Source: Chloroflexota bacterium (GTDB lineage Bacteria; Chloroflexota; Dehalococcoidia; SM23-28-2; RBG-16-64-32). From it: 14,335 bases of DNA. A program made the translations under genes and the position numbers. The stretch covers positions 1-14,335 of the forward strand of contig JADFKG010000036.1 in assembly GCA_022565075.1 (NCBI GenBank), read 5' to 3'. How positions within the stretch are numbered: position 1 is the first letter of the stretch; every line of letters starts with the position of its first letter. Of this stretch, positions 5,871-12,695 are shown piece after piece. The notes beneath the pieces are model-generated. The model made no database searches, was not told the origin of the DNA, and worked only from the letters and a program-made list of their open reading frames with translations.

Positions 5871-7163
5871 ATGAGAGAAACCAAGCGTGTTCAAAAGACA
5901 CCCAGCGCCGATCCGTTGCCCCCGCTTCCCGACAACATCTCGATCAAGGACTACATCAAGGACCGCTATGACGGGGCCGACGACGGGGACATCTTCTCGA
6001 AGGTCGAGCAGTTCACGCTGGTCGAGCGGGCACGCGAACTGGACCTCTACCCGTACTTCCAGCCGCTGGACAATAACGACGGGCCCGTCGCCCAGATCTA
6101 CGGCAAGACGGTCCTCATGTTCGGCTCCAACAACTATCTGGGACTGACGCGCCATCCGTACGTGATCGAGAAGACCCGCGATGCGGTTCTCAAATTCGGC
6201 ACGTCGATGACCGGGTCTCGCTTCCTCAACGGCAGCACGAAGATGCACGAGGAACTAGAGGAGCGCATCGCCAACTTCTTGCACGTAGAGGCGGCAGTCA
6301 TTTTCACGACGGGCTACCAGGCGAACCTCGGAATCATCTCCACTCTAGTCGACAAGAAGTCGGTCGCGGTCGTCGACAAGGCGGTCCATGCGAGCGTCTA
6401 CGACGGCTGCCAGATGTCCGACGGCGAGATGATGCGTTTCCGGCACAACGACGCGGACCACCTTGACCAGATACTGTCGCGGACGAAGAAGGCTGCCCTT
6501 GTGATCGTTGACGGCGTGTACAGCATGGGCGGTGATATCGCTCCCCTGCCGGAGCTGTCGGCGGTGTGCAAGAAGCATCGCGCACGCCTCCTTGTGGACG
6601 ACGCGCACGGGCTGGGCGTACTGGGAGAGGGTGGCCGCGGCACAGCCAGTCACTTCGGCGTGGAGGACGACGTCGACCTGATCATGGGGACGTTCTCGAA
6701 GGCGCTGGGGTCGATCGGAGGCTTCGTGGCCGGGCCGCATCCCGTGCTCGGCTGGATCAAGCACTTCGCTCGTTCGATGCTGTTCAGCGCCAGCCTGCCG
6801 CCGGCTTCGACGGCCGCGGCGCTGGCGTCGCTGGACGTGATCGAGCGCGAACCAGAGATCATCGATAGCCTTCAAGAGGTGGCCCAGCGGTGGCGCGAGG
6901 GGCTGACCGAGCGTGGGTTCGACGTCGGTCAGGCGAACACGCCGATCGTGCCGGTGAACGTGGGCGACGAGTACCGGACGATCGTGTTCGGGAAGGCGTT
7001 GCTGGAAGCGGGAGTCTACACCAACACGGCCGTTTATCCCGCGGTGAACATGGGCGAGGCGATCCTTCGGACGAGTTGCATGGCGACGCACACGGAGGAG
7101 ATGGTGGACGAGGCGCTCGGGACGTTCGAGACGGTCGGCCGCAAGCTCGGTGTCATCTCTTAG
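5871..7163 (+). CDS. spt: Serine palmitoyltransferase-like alpha-oxoamine synthase
   Basis: This 430-residue PLP enzyme belongs to the alpha-oxoamine synthase family, which condenses an amino acid with an acyl-CoA or acyl-ACP. Serine palmitoyltransferase makes 3-ketosphinganine from serine. The N-terminus (LYPYFQPL, about 58-65, then FGSNNYLGL) is the extended SPT-type form, not the shorter BioF/KBL type. His173 (HASVYDG) stacks on PLP, Asp243 and His246 (VDDAHG) contact the ring and hydroxyl, and Lys277 (TFSKALG) forms the Schiff base. The His246-Lys277 spacing of 31 equals that of the Sphingomonas enzyme. It is first in a cassette with bCerS-like and CerR-like genes, which supports SPT over 2-amino-3-ketobutyrate ligase. 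The ATG at 5871 has a weak ribosome site. No acyl carrier protein gene is nearby. Confidence 0.85.
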   Translation: MRETKRVQKTPSADPLPPLPDNISIKDYIKDRYDGADDGDIFSKVEQFTLVERARELDLYPYFQPLDNNDGPVAQIYGKTVLMFGSNNYLGLTRHPYVIEKTRDAVLKFGTSMTGSRFLNGSTKMHEELEERIANFLHVEAAVIFTTGYQANLGIISTLVDKKSVAVVDKAVHASVYDGCQMSDGEMMRFRHNDADHLDQILSRTKKAALVIVDGVYSMGGDIAPLPELSAVCKKHRARLLVDDAHGLGVLGEGGRGTASHFGVEDDVDLIMGTFSKALGSIGGFVAGPHPVLGWIKHFARSMLFSASLPPASTAAALASLDVIEREPEIIDSLQEVAQRWREGLTERGFDVGQANTPIVPVNVGDEYRTIVFGKALLEAGVYTNTAVYPAVNMGEAILRTSCMATHTEEMVDEALGTFETVGRKLGVIS

Positions 7164-8307
7164 CGCGCCTCCGAAGACGGTCCAGGTGGCGCCGGTTGAG
7201 TCGAAGAGAGACCTCGACGCCTTCATCCGACTGCCCTGGCGCATCTACAAGGACAATCCGTACTGGATAGCGCCGCTGCGCTACAGCGAAAAGCACCGCT
7301 TTTCCCCGAAGCACAACCCGTTCTTCCAGCACGCCGACGTTCAGCTGTTCCTGGCCCGGCGCGACGAGGACGTCGTCGGCCGTATATCCGCTCATATCGA
7401 CCACGAACACAACCGCTACCACGATGAGCGCACCGGGTTCTTCGGCTTCCTGGAGTGCGAGGACGACCCGGAGACCGCGCGCTCTCTCCTGACGACGGCC
7501 GAAGACTGGTTGCGCGCACGAGGCATGGAGCAGATCCGCGGCCCGTTCAACTTCTCGGTCAACGGTGAGATCGGCCTCCTGGCCGAGGGCTTCGACTCCT
7601 CTCCGCTGCCTCTGATGACGTACACGCACGAGTACTACCTGCGTCTCGTTGAGGACGCGGGTTATGTCAAGGCCAAGGATCTCTTCGCCTGGCGCTGGGA
7701 GAGGCGGCCGGTGCCGGACGGCGCACCACGGCGGATGGTAAACGAGCTGCGGGCGCGCCCGGGCGTGACGGTTCGCCGAGCGCGGATGAAGGACTTCGAC
7801 CGCGAGGTGCGGATGATTCTTGACCTTTACAATGAGGCCTGGAGCGAGAATTGGGGGTTCGTGCCGGCAACGGACGCCGAAGCCGAGCAGATGGCGAAAG
7901 ACCTGAAGCTCGTCGTCGACCCCAGAATTGTGCCGATCATCGAGATCGACGGCGTGCCGGCGGGCGTGGCGCTGGGCGTACCTGACTTCAACTGGGCGAT
8001 GAAACCGCTGAACGGCAATCTTCTGCCGTTCGGCTGGCTCCGCTTCCTGTGGCGCCTCAAGGTGCGGCGGCCATCGGTGGGACGGTTGCTTCTGTTCGGG
8101 ATCAAGAAGGAGTTCCGCTCGCGCAAATACGCAGGCCTTCTATATCTTCTCTGCGACGAGATGTACAAAGGGGCGATCGATTCGAAGCTCAAGTGGGCCG
8201 AGTTTTCGTGGACGCTGGAGGACAACGGGCTGATCAACTCGCTGATCAAGAAGGTCGGCGCGGATCGCTACAAGCTGTATCGCATATACGAAAAGACGCT
8301 CTCCTGA
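7150..8307 (+). CDS. bcerS: Large GNAT-fold acyltransferase, bacterial ceramide synthase (bCerS) candidate
   Basis: The 385-residue protein resembles the acyl-CoA N-acyltransferase-fold proteins that accompany bacterial spt genes. The Caulobacter member of this group acylates 3-ketosphinganine. Conserved-looking blocks are FIRLPWRIYKDNPYWIAPL (25-43), GRISAHIDHEHN (77-88), GPFNFSVNGEIGLL (131-144), a second half starting near residue 210, AEFSWTLEDN (340-349) and YKLYRIYEKTL at the end. The size suggests two GNAT-like halves. No signal peptide or clear membrane segment is visible. The GTG at 7150 overlaps the spt stop by 14 bases; a second in-frame GTG at 7186 would leave 22 bases between the genes. 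Neither has a clear ribosome site, so coupling to spt is likely. The ceramide role is inferred from family resemblance and gene order. Confidence 0.75.
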   Translation: MSSLSAPPKTVQVAPVESKRDLDAFIRLPWRIYKDNPYWIAPLRYSEKHRFSPKHNPFFQHADVQLFLARRDEDVVGRISAHIDHEHNRYHDERTGFFGFLECEDDPETARSLLTTAEDWLRARGMEQIRGPFNFSVNGEIGLLAEGFDSSPLPLMTYTHEYYLRLVEDAGYVKAKDLFAWRWERRPVPDGAPRRMVNELRARPGVTVRRARMKDFDREVRMILDLYNEAWSENWGFVPATDAEAEQMAKDLKLVVDPRIVPIIEIDGVPAGVALGVPDFNWAMKPLNGNLLPFGWLRFLWRLKVRRPSVGRLLLFGIKKEFRSRKYAGLLYLLCDEMYKGAIDSKLKWAEFSWTLEDNGLINSLIKKVGADRYKLYRIYEKTLS

Positions 8308-8309
8308 AA

Positions 8310-9284
8310 GTGCTCATCACCGGCGCCAGTGGCTTCCTGGGCTCACACATCGCGGAGCAGTTCGCAGCTGCCGGGCACGAGATAAGGCTCCTCCTGCGCA
8401 AGACCAGCAGCCGGGAGTTCCTGACCTTCCCGCACGAAGAGGCGATCGGAGACGTGACGGATCCGAGTTCGCTTCGTGCAGCAGTCGAGGGGGTCGAGGC
8501 GGTCGTACACCCGGCCGGGCTGATCAAGGCGCGGAGCGAAGCCGAGTTCCGGGCCGTCAATGAGGAGGGCACCTCGAACCTCCTCAAGGCGATCGAGGAG
8601 CGGGCGCCGGACTTGCGACGCTTCGTGTACATCTCTAGCCTGTCGGCGCACGGCCCGAGCCCGGGCGGCGAGCCCCGACCGACCGAAGCCGAACCGAAGC
8701 CCGTGAGCGCATACGGGCGATCGAAGCTGGGCGGTGAGACCGCGACACGCAACTCGGGGCTGGCGGGCCGGTCCGTGATCTTCCGCATGCCGGTGATCTA
8801 CGGACCGCGAGACCCGGCGCTGCTGCCGTTGTTCAAGGCCGTGCGATACCGGATTGCGCCGCTCCTTCGGGGTGGCCGTAACCGGCTGTCGATCATCTAT
8901 GCCAGCGACGCTGCGAGCGCTGTCGTTGAGGCGACAACGGCGGAGGCGGACGCCGGTGGCCGCACGTACTGCCCCGAGGACGGCGCCGTGTACACCTGGC
9001 GCGACCTGCTCTCGGCGATCGAGAGCGCGAGTGGGCGGCGCGCGCTGATGCTGCCGGTGCCGCTGATCGGTTACCAGGCGGCAGGCTTCGGCAGCGAGCT
9101 GTTCGGCCGGATCACGGGCCAGGCGCAGGTGTTCGATCGGGACAAGGTTCGCGAGATGCGCCGGCGCGCGTGGGTCTGCTCTTCCGAGGCGCTGCGGGAG
9201 GAGCTTGGCTGGCGACCGAGCGTTCAGATCGAGGAGGGTGCGCGGCTGACGCATCAGTGGTACCGCGAGGCCGGCTGGTTGTAG
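8310..9284 (+). CDS. cerR: NAD-dependent epimerase/dehydratase-fold reductase, CerR candidate
   Basis: At about 324 residues this is an extended SDR. The Rossmann motif GASGFLG opens the protein, followed by an acidic-strand region, YISSLSAHG and the catalytic YxxxK pair Tyr135/Lys139 (AYGRSKLG). A substrate domain with VIYGPRDP and IYASDAA follows. In Caulobacter the CerR enzyme of this fold reduces the 3-keto group after N-acylation. Third place after the spt and bCerS candidates fits that step. The start is unusual: GTG at 8310 gives MLITGASG and removes two residues from the first strand, whereas a CTG at 8304 overlapping the previous TGA (CTGA) would give the family-typical MKVLITGASG. 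A longer in-frame extension back to 8049 runs inside the upstream gene and is not credible. Confidence 0.8.
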   Translation: MLITGASGFLGSHIAEQFAAAGHEIRLLLRKTSSREFLTFPHEEAIGDVTDPSSLRAAVEGVEAVVHPAGLIKARSEAEFRAVNEEGTSNLLKAIEERAPDLRRFVYISSLSAHGPSPGGEPRPTEAEPKPVSAYGRSKLGGETATRNSGLAGRSVIFRMPVIYGPRDPALLPLFKAVRYRIAPLLRGGRNRLSIIYASDAASAVVEATTAEADAGGRTYCPEDGAVYTWRDLLSAIESASGRRALMLPVPLIGYQAAGFGSELFGRITGQAQVFDRDKVREMRRRAWVCSSEALREELGWRPSVQIEEGARLTHQWYREAGWL

Positions 9285-9724
9285 GCTCTCGAAGGCGTCC
9301 GATCGACGTTGCGGAGGGTTATAACTCGGTAAGACGTTCGCCCGTTCCGCACTAACGAGCGCCACCATAGCTGCGTCTGCTGAAGATAAGCAGCTTGCGC
9401 GCTTCACAGGTCTTGTTTGCGCCTGTTTCTCCACATTATCGCACGACTTCTAGCCTCTCGCTCGTCTTGCGGTGCGGGACGATATGTTAACCTTAAGATG
9501 TTGACAAGGGCCGAATTCCCGCCTGATGAGGGTGGGGAACGGGGGACCCAAAAACCAGTGGGGTGAATTCCCGCCTCGGCGGGATAGGCAATCTCCTTTA
9601 GCCGAACCCGACAGCTAACCCCGTAGGCACCAGGAGAGGCAACCGGAGCATATCGGAGTGGCCCGGGGCGAGCCTCGGGTCTCTCTTTGTGCAACGGCGG
9701 CCTCTGCTAGAAGGGAGCTGTGAC
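9285..9724. other. 440-base gene-free stretch before the KamA-like gene
   Basis: I find no convincing gene here. It holds a small hairpin, CTGCT-GAAGATA-AGCAG (9377-9393), a TTGACA (9501-9506) without a matching -10, and two REP-like units (described separately). A ribosome binding site AAGGGAG (9711-9717) serves the KamA-like gene. A promoter for that gene must lie here but cannot be pinned down. Confidence 0.5.
9513..9584. repeat. Two REP-like palindromic units sharing GAATTCCCGCCT
   Basis: The 12-mer GAATTCCCGCCT occurs at 9513-9524 and 9565-9576, in the same orientation and 52 bases apart. The second copy is a compact hairpin, TCCCGC-CTCG-GCGGGA (9569-9584). The first forms a longer imperfect hairpin, TTCCC...GGGAA (9515-9539), with an inner CCT/AGG. 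Palindromes built on TTCCCGCC/GGCGGGAA are common dispersed intergenic repeats in many bacteria. Only these two copies are in the window. Confidence 0.5.
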
Positions 9725-11212
9725 ATGGTCGCCATGCCAAGCCGCAGTGCCGACGCTGAAGAGGCACGGGACACGAAGGAGCGCGCCGCGCTTCTGTTTA
9801 TCGAGCAGTTCAGGAACCGAAACGGCGACAGCCCCAACGAGGGCGACGAAGACCAATACGGTGTGCCGGATGGCGGCCCGCGGTACAAGGCGTATACGCT
9901 GGGCAACTTCCGGAGCATTCCGCAGGTGAAGGAGCATTTGAGCGAGGAGCAGATCTTCGCGATCGACGTGGTCGCGCGGGTGCTGCCGTTCAAGACGAAC
10001 AACTACGTCCTGGACGAGCTGATCGACTGGGACTCGGTGCCCGACGATCCGATCTTCGTGCTCAACTTCCCGCGGAAGGAGATGCTCGAGCCACGGCATT
10101 TCGATGAGATGGCGGCGCTCGTCCGGCGTGACGCGCCGAAGACGGAGATCAACGCGCTGGCCAACCGCATCCGGATGCAGTTGAATCCGCACCCGGCCGG
10201 TCAGATGGAGCACAACGTGCCCGAGATTAACGGCACGAAGCTCACGGGCATGCAGCACAAGTACCGCGAGACGGTGCTTTTCTTCCCGAGCAACGGCCAG
10301 ACGTGCCACGCCTACTGCACGTTCTGCTTCCGCTGGCCGCAGTTCGTCGGCATGGACGAGCTGAAGTTCGCGATGCGGGAGACTGAGCTGCTGGTCGAGT
10401 ACCTGCGAGCGCACCCGGAAGTCAGCGACGTGCTGTTCACAGGCGGCGACCCGATGGTGATGCGGACGAAGAACCTGGAGCGCTACATCCGGCCACTGCT
10501 GGAGGCGAAGCTGCCGAACCTGCGGACGATCCGCATCGGCACGAAGGCGCTGGGCTACTGGCCGTATCGCTTCACTACGGACGAGGACGCCGAGGACGTA
10601 CTGCGGCTCTTCCGCGACGTGTCCGACGCCGGAATCCACCTCGCGCTCATGGCGCACTTCAACCACGGGCGCGAGTTGAACACGAAGGCGGTCGAGGAGG
10701 CGATCCGCAACATCAGGGAGACGGGCGCCGAGATCAGGACGCAGTCGCCCCTGATGCGCAACATCAACGACGATCCGAAGGTGTGGAGTGAGATGTGGCG
10801 CCGACAGGTGGACCTGGGCTGCATTCCCTACTACATGTTCATCGCTCGTGATACCGGGGCGCAGGAGTACTTCAGCGTGCCGCTGGTGCGGGCGTGGGAG
10901 ATCTTCCGCGAGGCCTACACTTCCGTTAGCGGCATCTGTCGCACGGTGCGCGGACCGAGTATGTCGGCCGACCCGGGCAAGGTGCAGGTGCTGGGCGTAT
11001 CCGAGATCGCTGGCCACAAAGTGCTGACGCTGCGCATGCTGCAGGGCCGCAACCCGGACTGGGCGCTGCGACCGTTCTTCGCGGAGTATGATGAGTCCGC
11101 GGTCTGGCTGAGCGACCTGCGACCGGCGTTCGGCGAGCGCGAGTTCTTCTGGGAGCGAGAGCTGCAGGAGGCGTACTCGGCCGACGCCCGCGAACCCGCC
11201 AGCGTTACCTAA
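9725..11212 (+). CDS. KamA-family radical SAM protein (lysine 2,3-aminomutase-like)
   Basis: The 495-residue cytoplasmic protein has the radical SAM cluster motif CxxxCxxC at Cys194, Cys198 and Cys201 (TCHAYCTFC). The SAM-binding GGDP follows (LFTGGDPMVM), and downstream blocks parallel lysine 2,3-aminomutase: MAHFNHG, QSPLMRNIND and IPYYMFIARDTGAQEYF. The PLP-binding lysine of true aminomutases sits in a GGGGK motif. Here the aligned segment is SADPGKV, with Lys419 as candidate, so PLP binding is uncertain and the substrate may not be lysine. An N-terminal extension of about 30 residues is charged. The ATG at 9725 is chosen because AAGGGAG ends seven bases upstream. It stands alone, with a terminator behind it. 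EpmB-like or other aminomutase roles are possible. Confidence 0.8.
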   Translation: MVAMPSRSADAEEARDTKERAALLFIEQFRNRNGDSPNEGDEDQYGVPDGGPRYKAYTLGNFRSIPQVKEHLSEEQIFAIDVVARVLPFKTNNYVLDELIDWDSVPDDPIFVLNFPRKEMLEPRHFDEMAALVRRDAPKTEINALANRIRMQLNPHPAGQMEHNVPEINGTKLTGMQHKYRETVLFFPSNGQTCHAYCTFCFRWPQFVGMDELKFAMRETELLVEYLRAHPEVSDVLFTGGDPMVMRTKNLERYIRPLLEAKLPNLRTIRIGTKALGYWPYRFTTDEDAEDVLRLFRDVSDAGIHLALMAHFNHGRELNTKAVEEAIRNIRETGAEIRTQSPLMRNINDDPKVWSEMWRRQVDLGCIPYYMFIARDTGAQEYFSVPLVRAWEIFREAYTSVSGICRTVRGPSMSADPGKVQVLGVSEIAGHKVLTLRMLQGRNPDWALRPFFAEYDESAVWLSDLRPAFGEREFFWERELQEAYSADAREPASVT

Positions 11213-11233
11213 CGCCGCGCTTCAAGCGAGACA

Positions 11234-11267
11234 AGCCGGGAGTCCGCGAGGGCTCCCGGTTCTTTGT
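11234..11267 (+). terminator. Intrinsic terminator of the KamA-like gene
   Basis: CCGGGAG (11236-11242) pairs with CTCCCGG (11253-11259), extended by a G-T and an A-T pair. A T-rich tail TTCTTTGT follows (11260-11267). It begins 22 bases after the stop codon. Confidence 0.75.
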
Positions 11268-11431
11268 GCGCGGGGTCAGCGATCCTGAAGACGGCGTGAG
11301 AGTCCCGTGAAATCGGGAGGCGTCGGCTGCTATCGATACGAAGCAAGGGGCTACGGTCAGGCCGGTGGACGTGTGGGCGGCGGCAGTCGAGCCAGTCAGC
11401 ACTGAGGCGGCCCGGCGGCCGATGCCGGCGT
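11268..11431. other. Unassigned stretch with hairpins between terminator and promoter
   Basis: This stretch lies after the KamA-like terminator and before the peptidase promoter, so it belongs to neither transcript. It contains GTGAGAG leading into a TCCCG-TGAAAT-CGGGA hairpin (11303-11318), with flanking GACG/CGTC (11290-11293 with 11321-11324) able to extend it. G- and C-rich blocks follow. I compared it by eye with common riboswitches, SRP RNA and RNase P RNA and saw no match. It has no convincing coding frame. Confidence 0.3.
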
Positions 11432-11461
11432 TTGTTCGACAGGACGCTTTGTGCCTATAAT
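11432..11461 (+). promoter_or_regulatory. Promoter of the LysM-M23 peptidase gene
   Basis: TTGTTC (11432-11437) and a perfect TATAAT (11456-11461) are separated by 18 bases. The -35 hexamer is the same as in the spt operon promoter. Transcription would start near 11469, giving an 85-base leader if the ATG at 11554 is used. Confidence 0.65.
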
Positions 11462-11553
11462 CCGCGCCGATAGCCGTAAATTTGGAGTTGGGCCGCTGGT
11501 GGATGACGCCCCTGGATGTAGCGGAGGGCCCGACTGGGAGGGTTGCCCCGCAA

Positions 11554-12654
11554 ATGCCGCTCCATGGCGAGCAGATAGTTCGCCGCCTGGGAGTCGTCTG
11601 GTGGTGGTCGCGCACGGTCGCAGGGCCGTGGCTCGCCGACCGGCGCCGCGCCGTTTCTCACGTCGCACTGCTGACGGTCGCCGCCGTCGTGGTTCTGGTG
11701 GGGGGGCTGGGACGTGAGACTGATGGGCCCGATGACCTGGCCTACCTGACGCCGCCTGATCCGTGGGGCGACGAGAGCCTGCGTCTGAGGACAGGAGCTA
11801 AGACGGTCGATGCGGATCGATTGGGGCCGTCTCCTGTCGCTGACTCCACGCCGGTAGCGTACCTGACGCACGAAGTGCAGCCGGGTGAGACGCTGTACGG
11901 CATAGCCGAGCAGTACGGCATCGAGCCGCAGTACATGCTGTGGAACAACCCCGAGCTGACGACGAACCCGGACCTACTGATCATCGGCGCAAGAGTGCTC
12001 GTACCTGGAGTGAACGCCATAGTGTACGACGTGCGCCTCGGCGACACGATTACGGCCATCGCCGCGACGTACGACATCGACCCCGACGACGTCGTCAGTT
12101 TCGCGCCGAACGACCTGATCTCGGCCGACAGAATCATCGAGGGTTCGGTACTTGTCCTGCCAGGTGCTGTACCGCCCCCGCCCCCGCCGCCGCCCGAGCC
12201 AGCCCCCGAGCCGCTTGACGTGCCGGCGCAGGGACCGTTACCGGCGGGAATAGGCGCGGCGTTCGCGCCGGCGACGGCAGCGAGCGTGGGTTACGTATGG
12301 CCGGTAAACGGAACGCTCTGGGGCGGCTTCGGCCCGCGCTGGGGGAGCTTTCACAAGGGGATCGATGTCGGCGCAAGCGGGGGAACGGCTGTGACCGCGG
12401 CGGCGTCCGGCCAGGTGGTTCTCTCGACATACCGGGACAACGGCTACGGCAACTACATCATCGTCCGCCACAGCGACGGCTCGGAAACGCTCTACGCGCA
12501 CCTCTCAGACCGCTACGTCGTGCTGGGGCAGTACGTTAACCAGGGCGAGGTGATCGGCGCCGTGGGCTGCAGCGGCTGGTGCAACGGCAACCACCTGCAC
12601 TTCGAGGTCATCCTCGGTGGCGGCGTCGTGGACCCTCTGTCCTACCTGCCGTAG
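11554..12654 (+). CDS. Membrane-anchored LysM-M23 murein peptidase
   Basis: The 366-residue protein has a short arginine-rich cytoplasmic tail, one N-terminal membrane segment (AVSHVALLTVAAVVVLVGGL, about 33-52), two LysM peptidoglycan-binding repeats (about 105-150 and 155-200, the first starting HEVQPGETLYGIAEQYGI), a proline-rich linker (PPPPPPPPEPAPEP) and a C-terminal M23 (LytM) endopeptidase domain. The zinc ligands His267 and Asp271 (HKGID) and the His347/His349 pair (HLHFE) are all present, so it should be catalytically active, cutting peptide cross-links outside the membrane. The ATG at 11554 is preferred for its GGGAGGG (11536-11542). ATG 11503 and TTG 11482 are in-frame alternatives without a good ribosome site. 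It converges on guaB3 with a 41-base gap and no clear terminator. Confidence 0.9.
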   Translation: MPLHGEQIVRRLGVVWWWSRTVAGPWLADRRRAVSHVALLTVAAVVVLVGGLGRETDGPDDLAYLTPPDPWGDESLRLRTGAKTVDADRLGPSPVADSTPVAYLTHEVQPGETLYGIAEQYGIEPQYMLWNNPELTTNPDLLIIGARVLVPGVNAIVYDVRLGDTITAIAATYDIDPDDVVSFAPNDLISADRIIEGSVLVLPGAVPPPPPPPPEPAPEPLDVPAQGPLPAGIGAAFAPATAASVGYVWPVNGTLWGGFGPRWGSFHKGIDVGASGGTAVTAAASGQVVLSTYRDNGYGNYIIVRHSDGSETLYAHLSDRYVVLGQYVNQGEVIGAVGCSGWCNGNHLHFEVILGGGVVDPLSYLP

Positions 12655-12695
12655 CGCGCGTTTAGACGACGGGCGTTTTCTGAGAGAGTCGGCGG

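Noticed and set aside
8049..8309. N-terminal extension of the CerR-like protein inside the bCerS-like gene
   Set aside because: The extension is low-complexity out-of-frame translation of the upstream gene. The Rossmann motif marks the true start at 8304 or 8310.
9501..9506. TTGACA as -35 of a promoter for the KamA-like gene
   Set aside because: No acceptable -10 lies 16-18 bases downstream; the sequence there runs into the first REP-like unit.
9707..11017. 436-codon open frame antisense to the KamA-like gene (and similar long antisense frames over spt, cerR and guaB3)
   Set aside because: In high-GC genes the antisense frame aligned with codon third positions stays open. These translations are rich in Arg, His and Val and show no family motifs, while the sense frames have clear catalytic motifs.
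11285..11312. Hammerhead ribozyme core: CTGAAGA followed by a short stem and GAAA
   Set aside because: An extra T lies between the stem and GAAA, and I could not pair stem I with the cleavage-side strand. The match is probably chance.
11268..11431. Known riboswitch (cobalamin or c-di-AMP class) upstream of the peptidase
   Set aside because: Conserved boxes of these classes are not present, and the stretch lies upstream of the mapped promoter, outside the leader.
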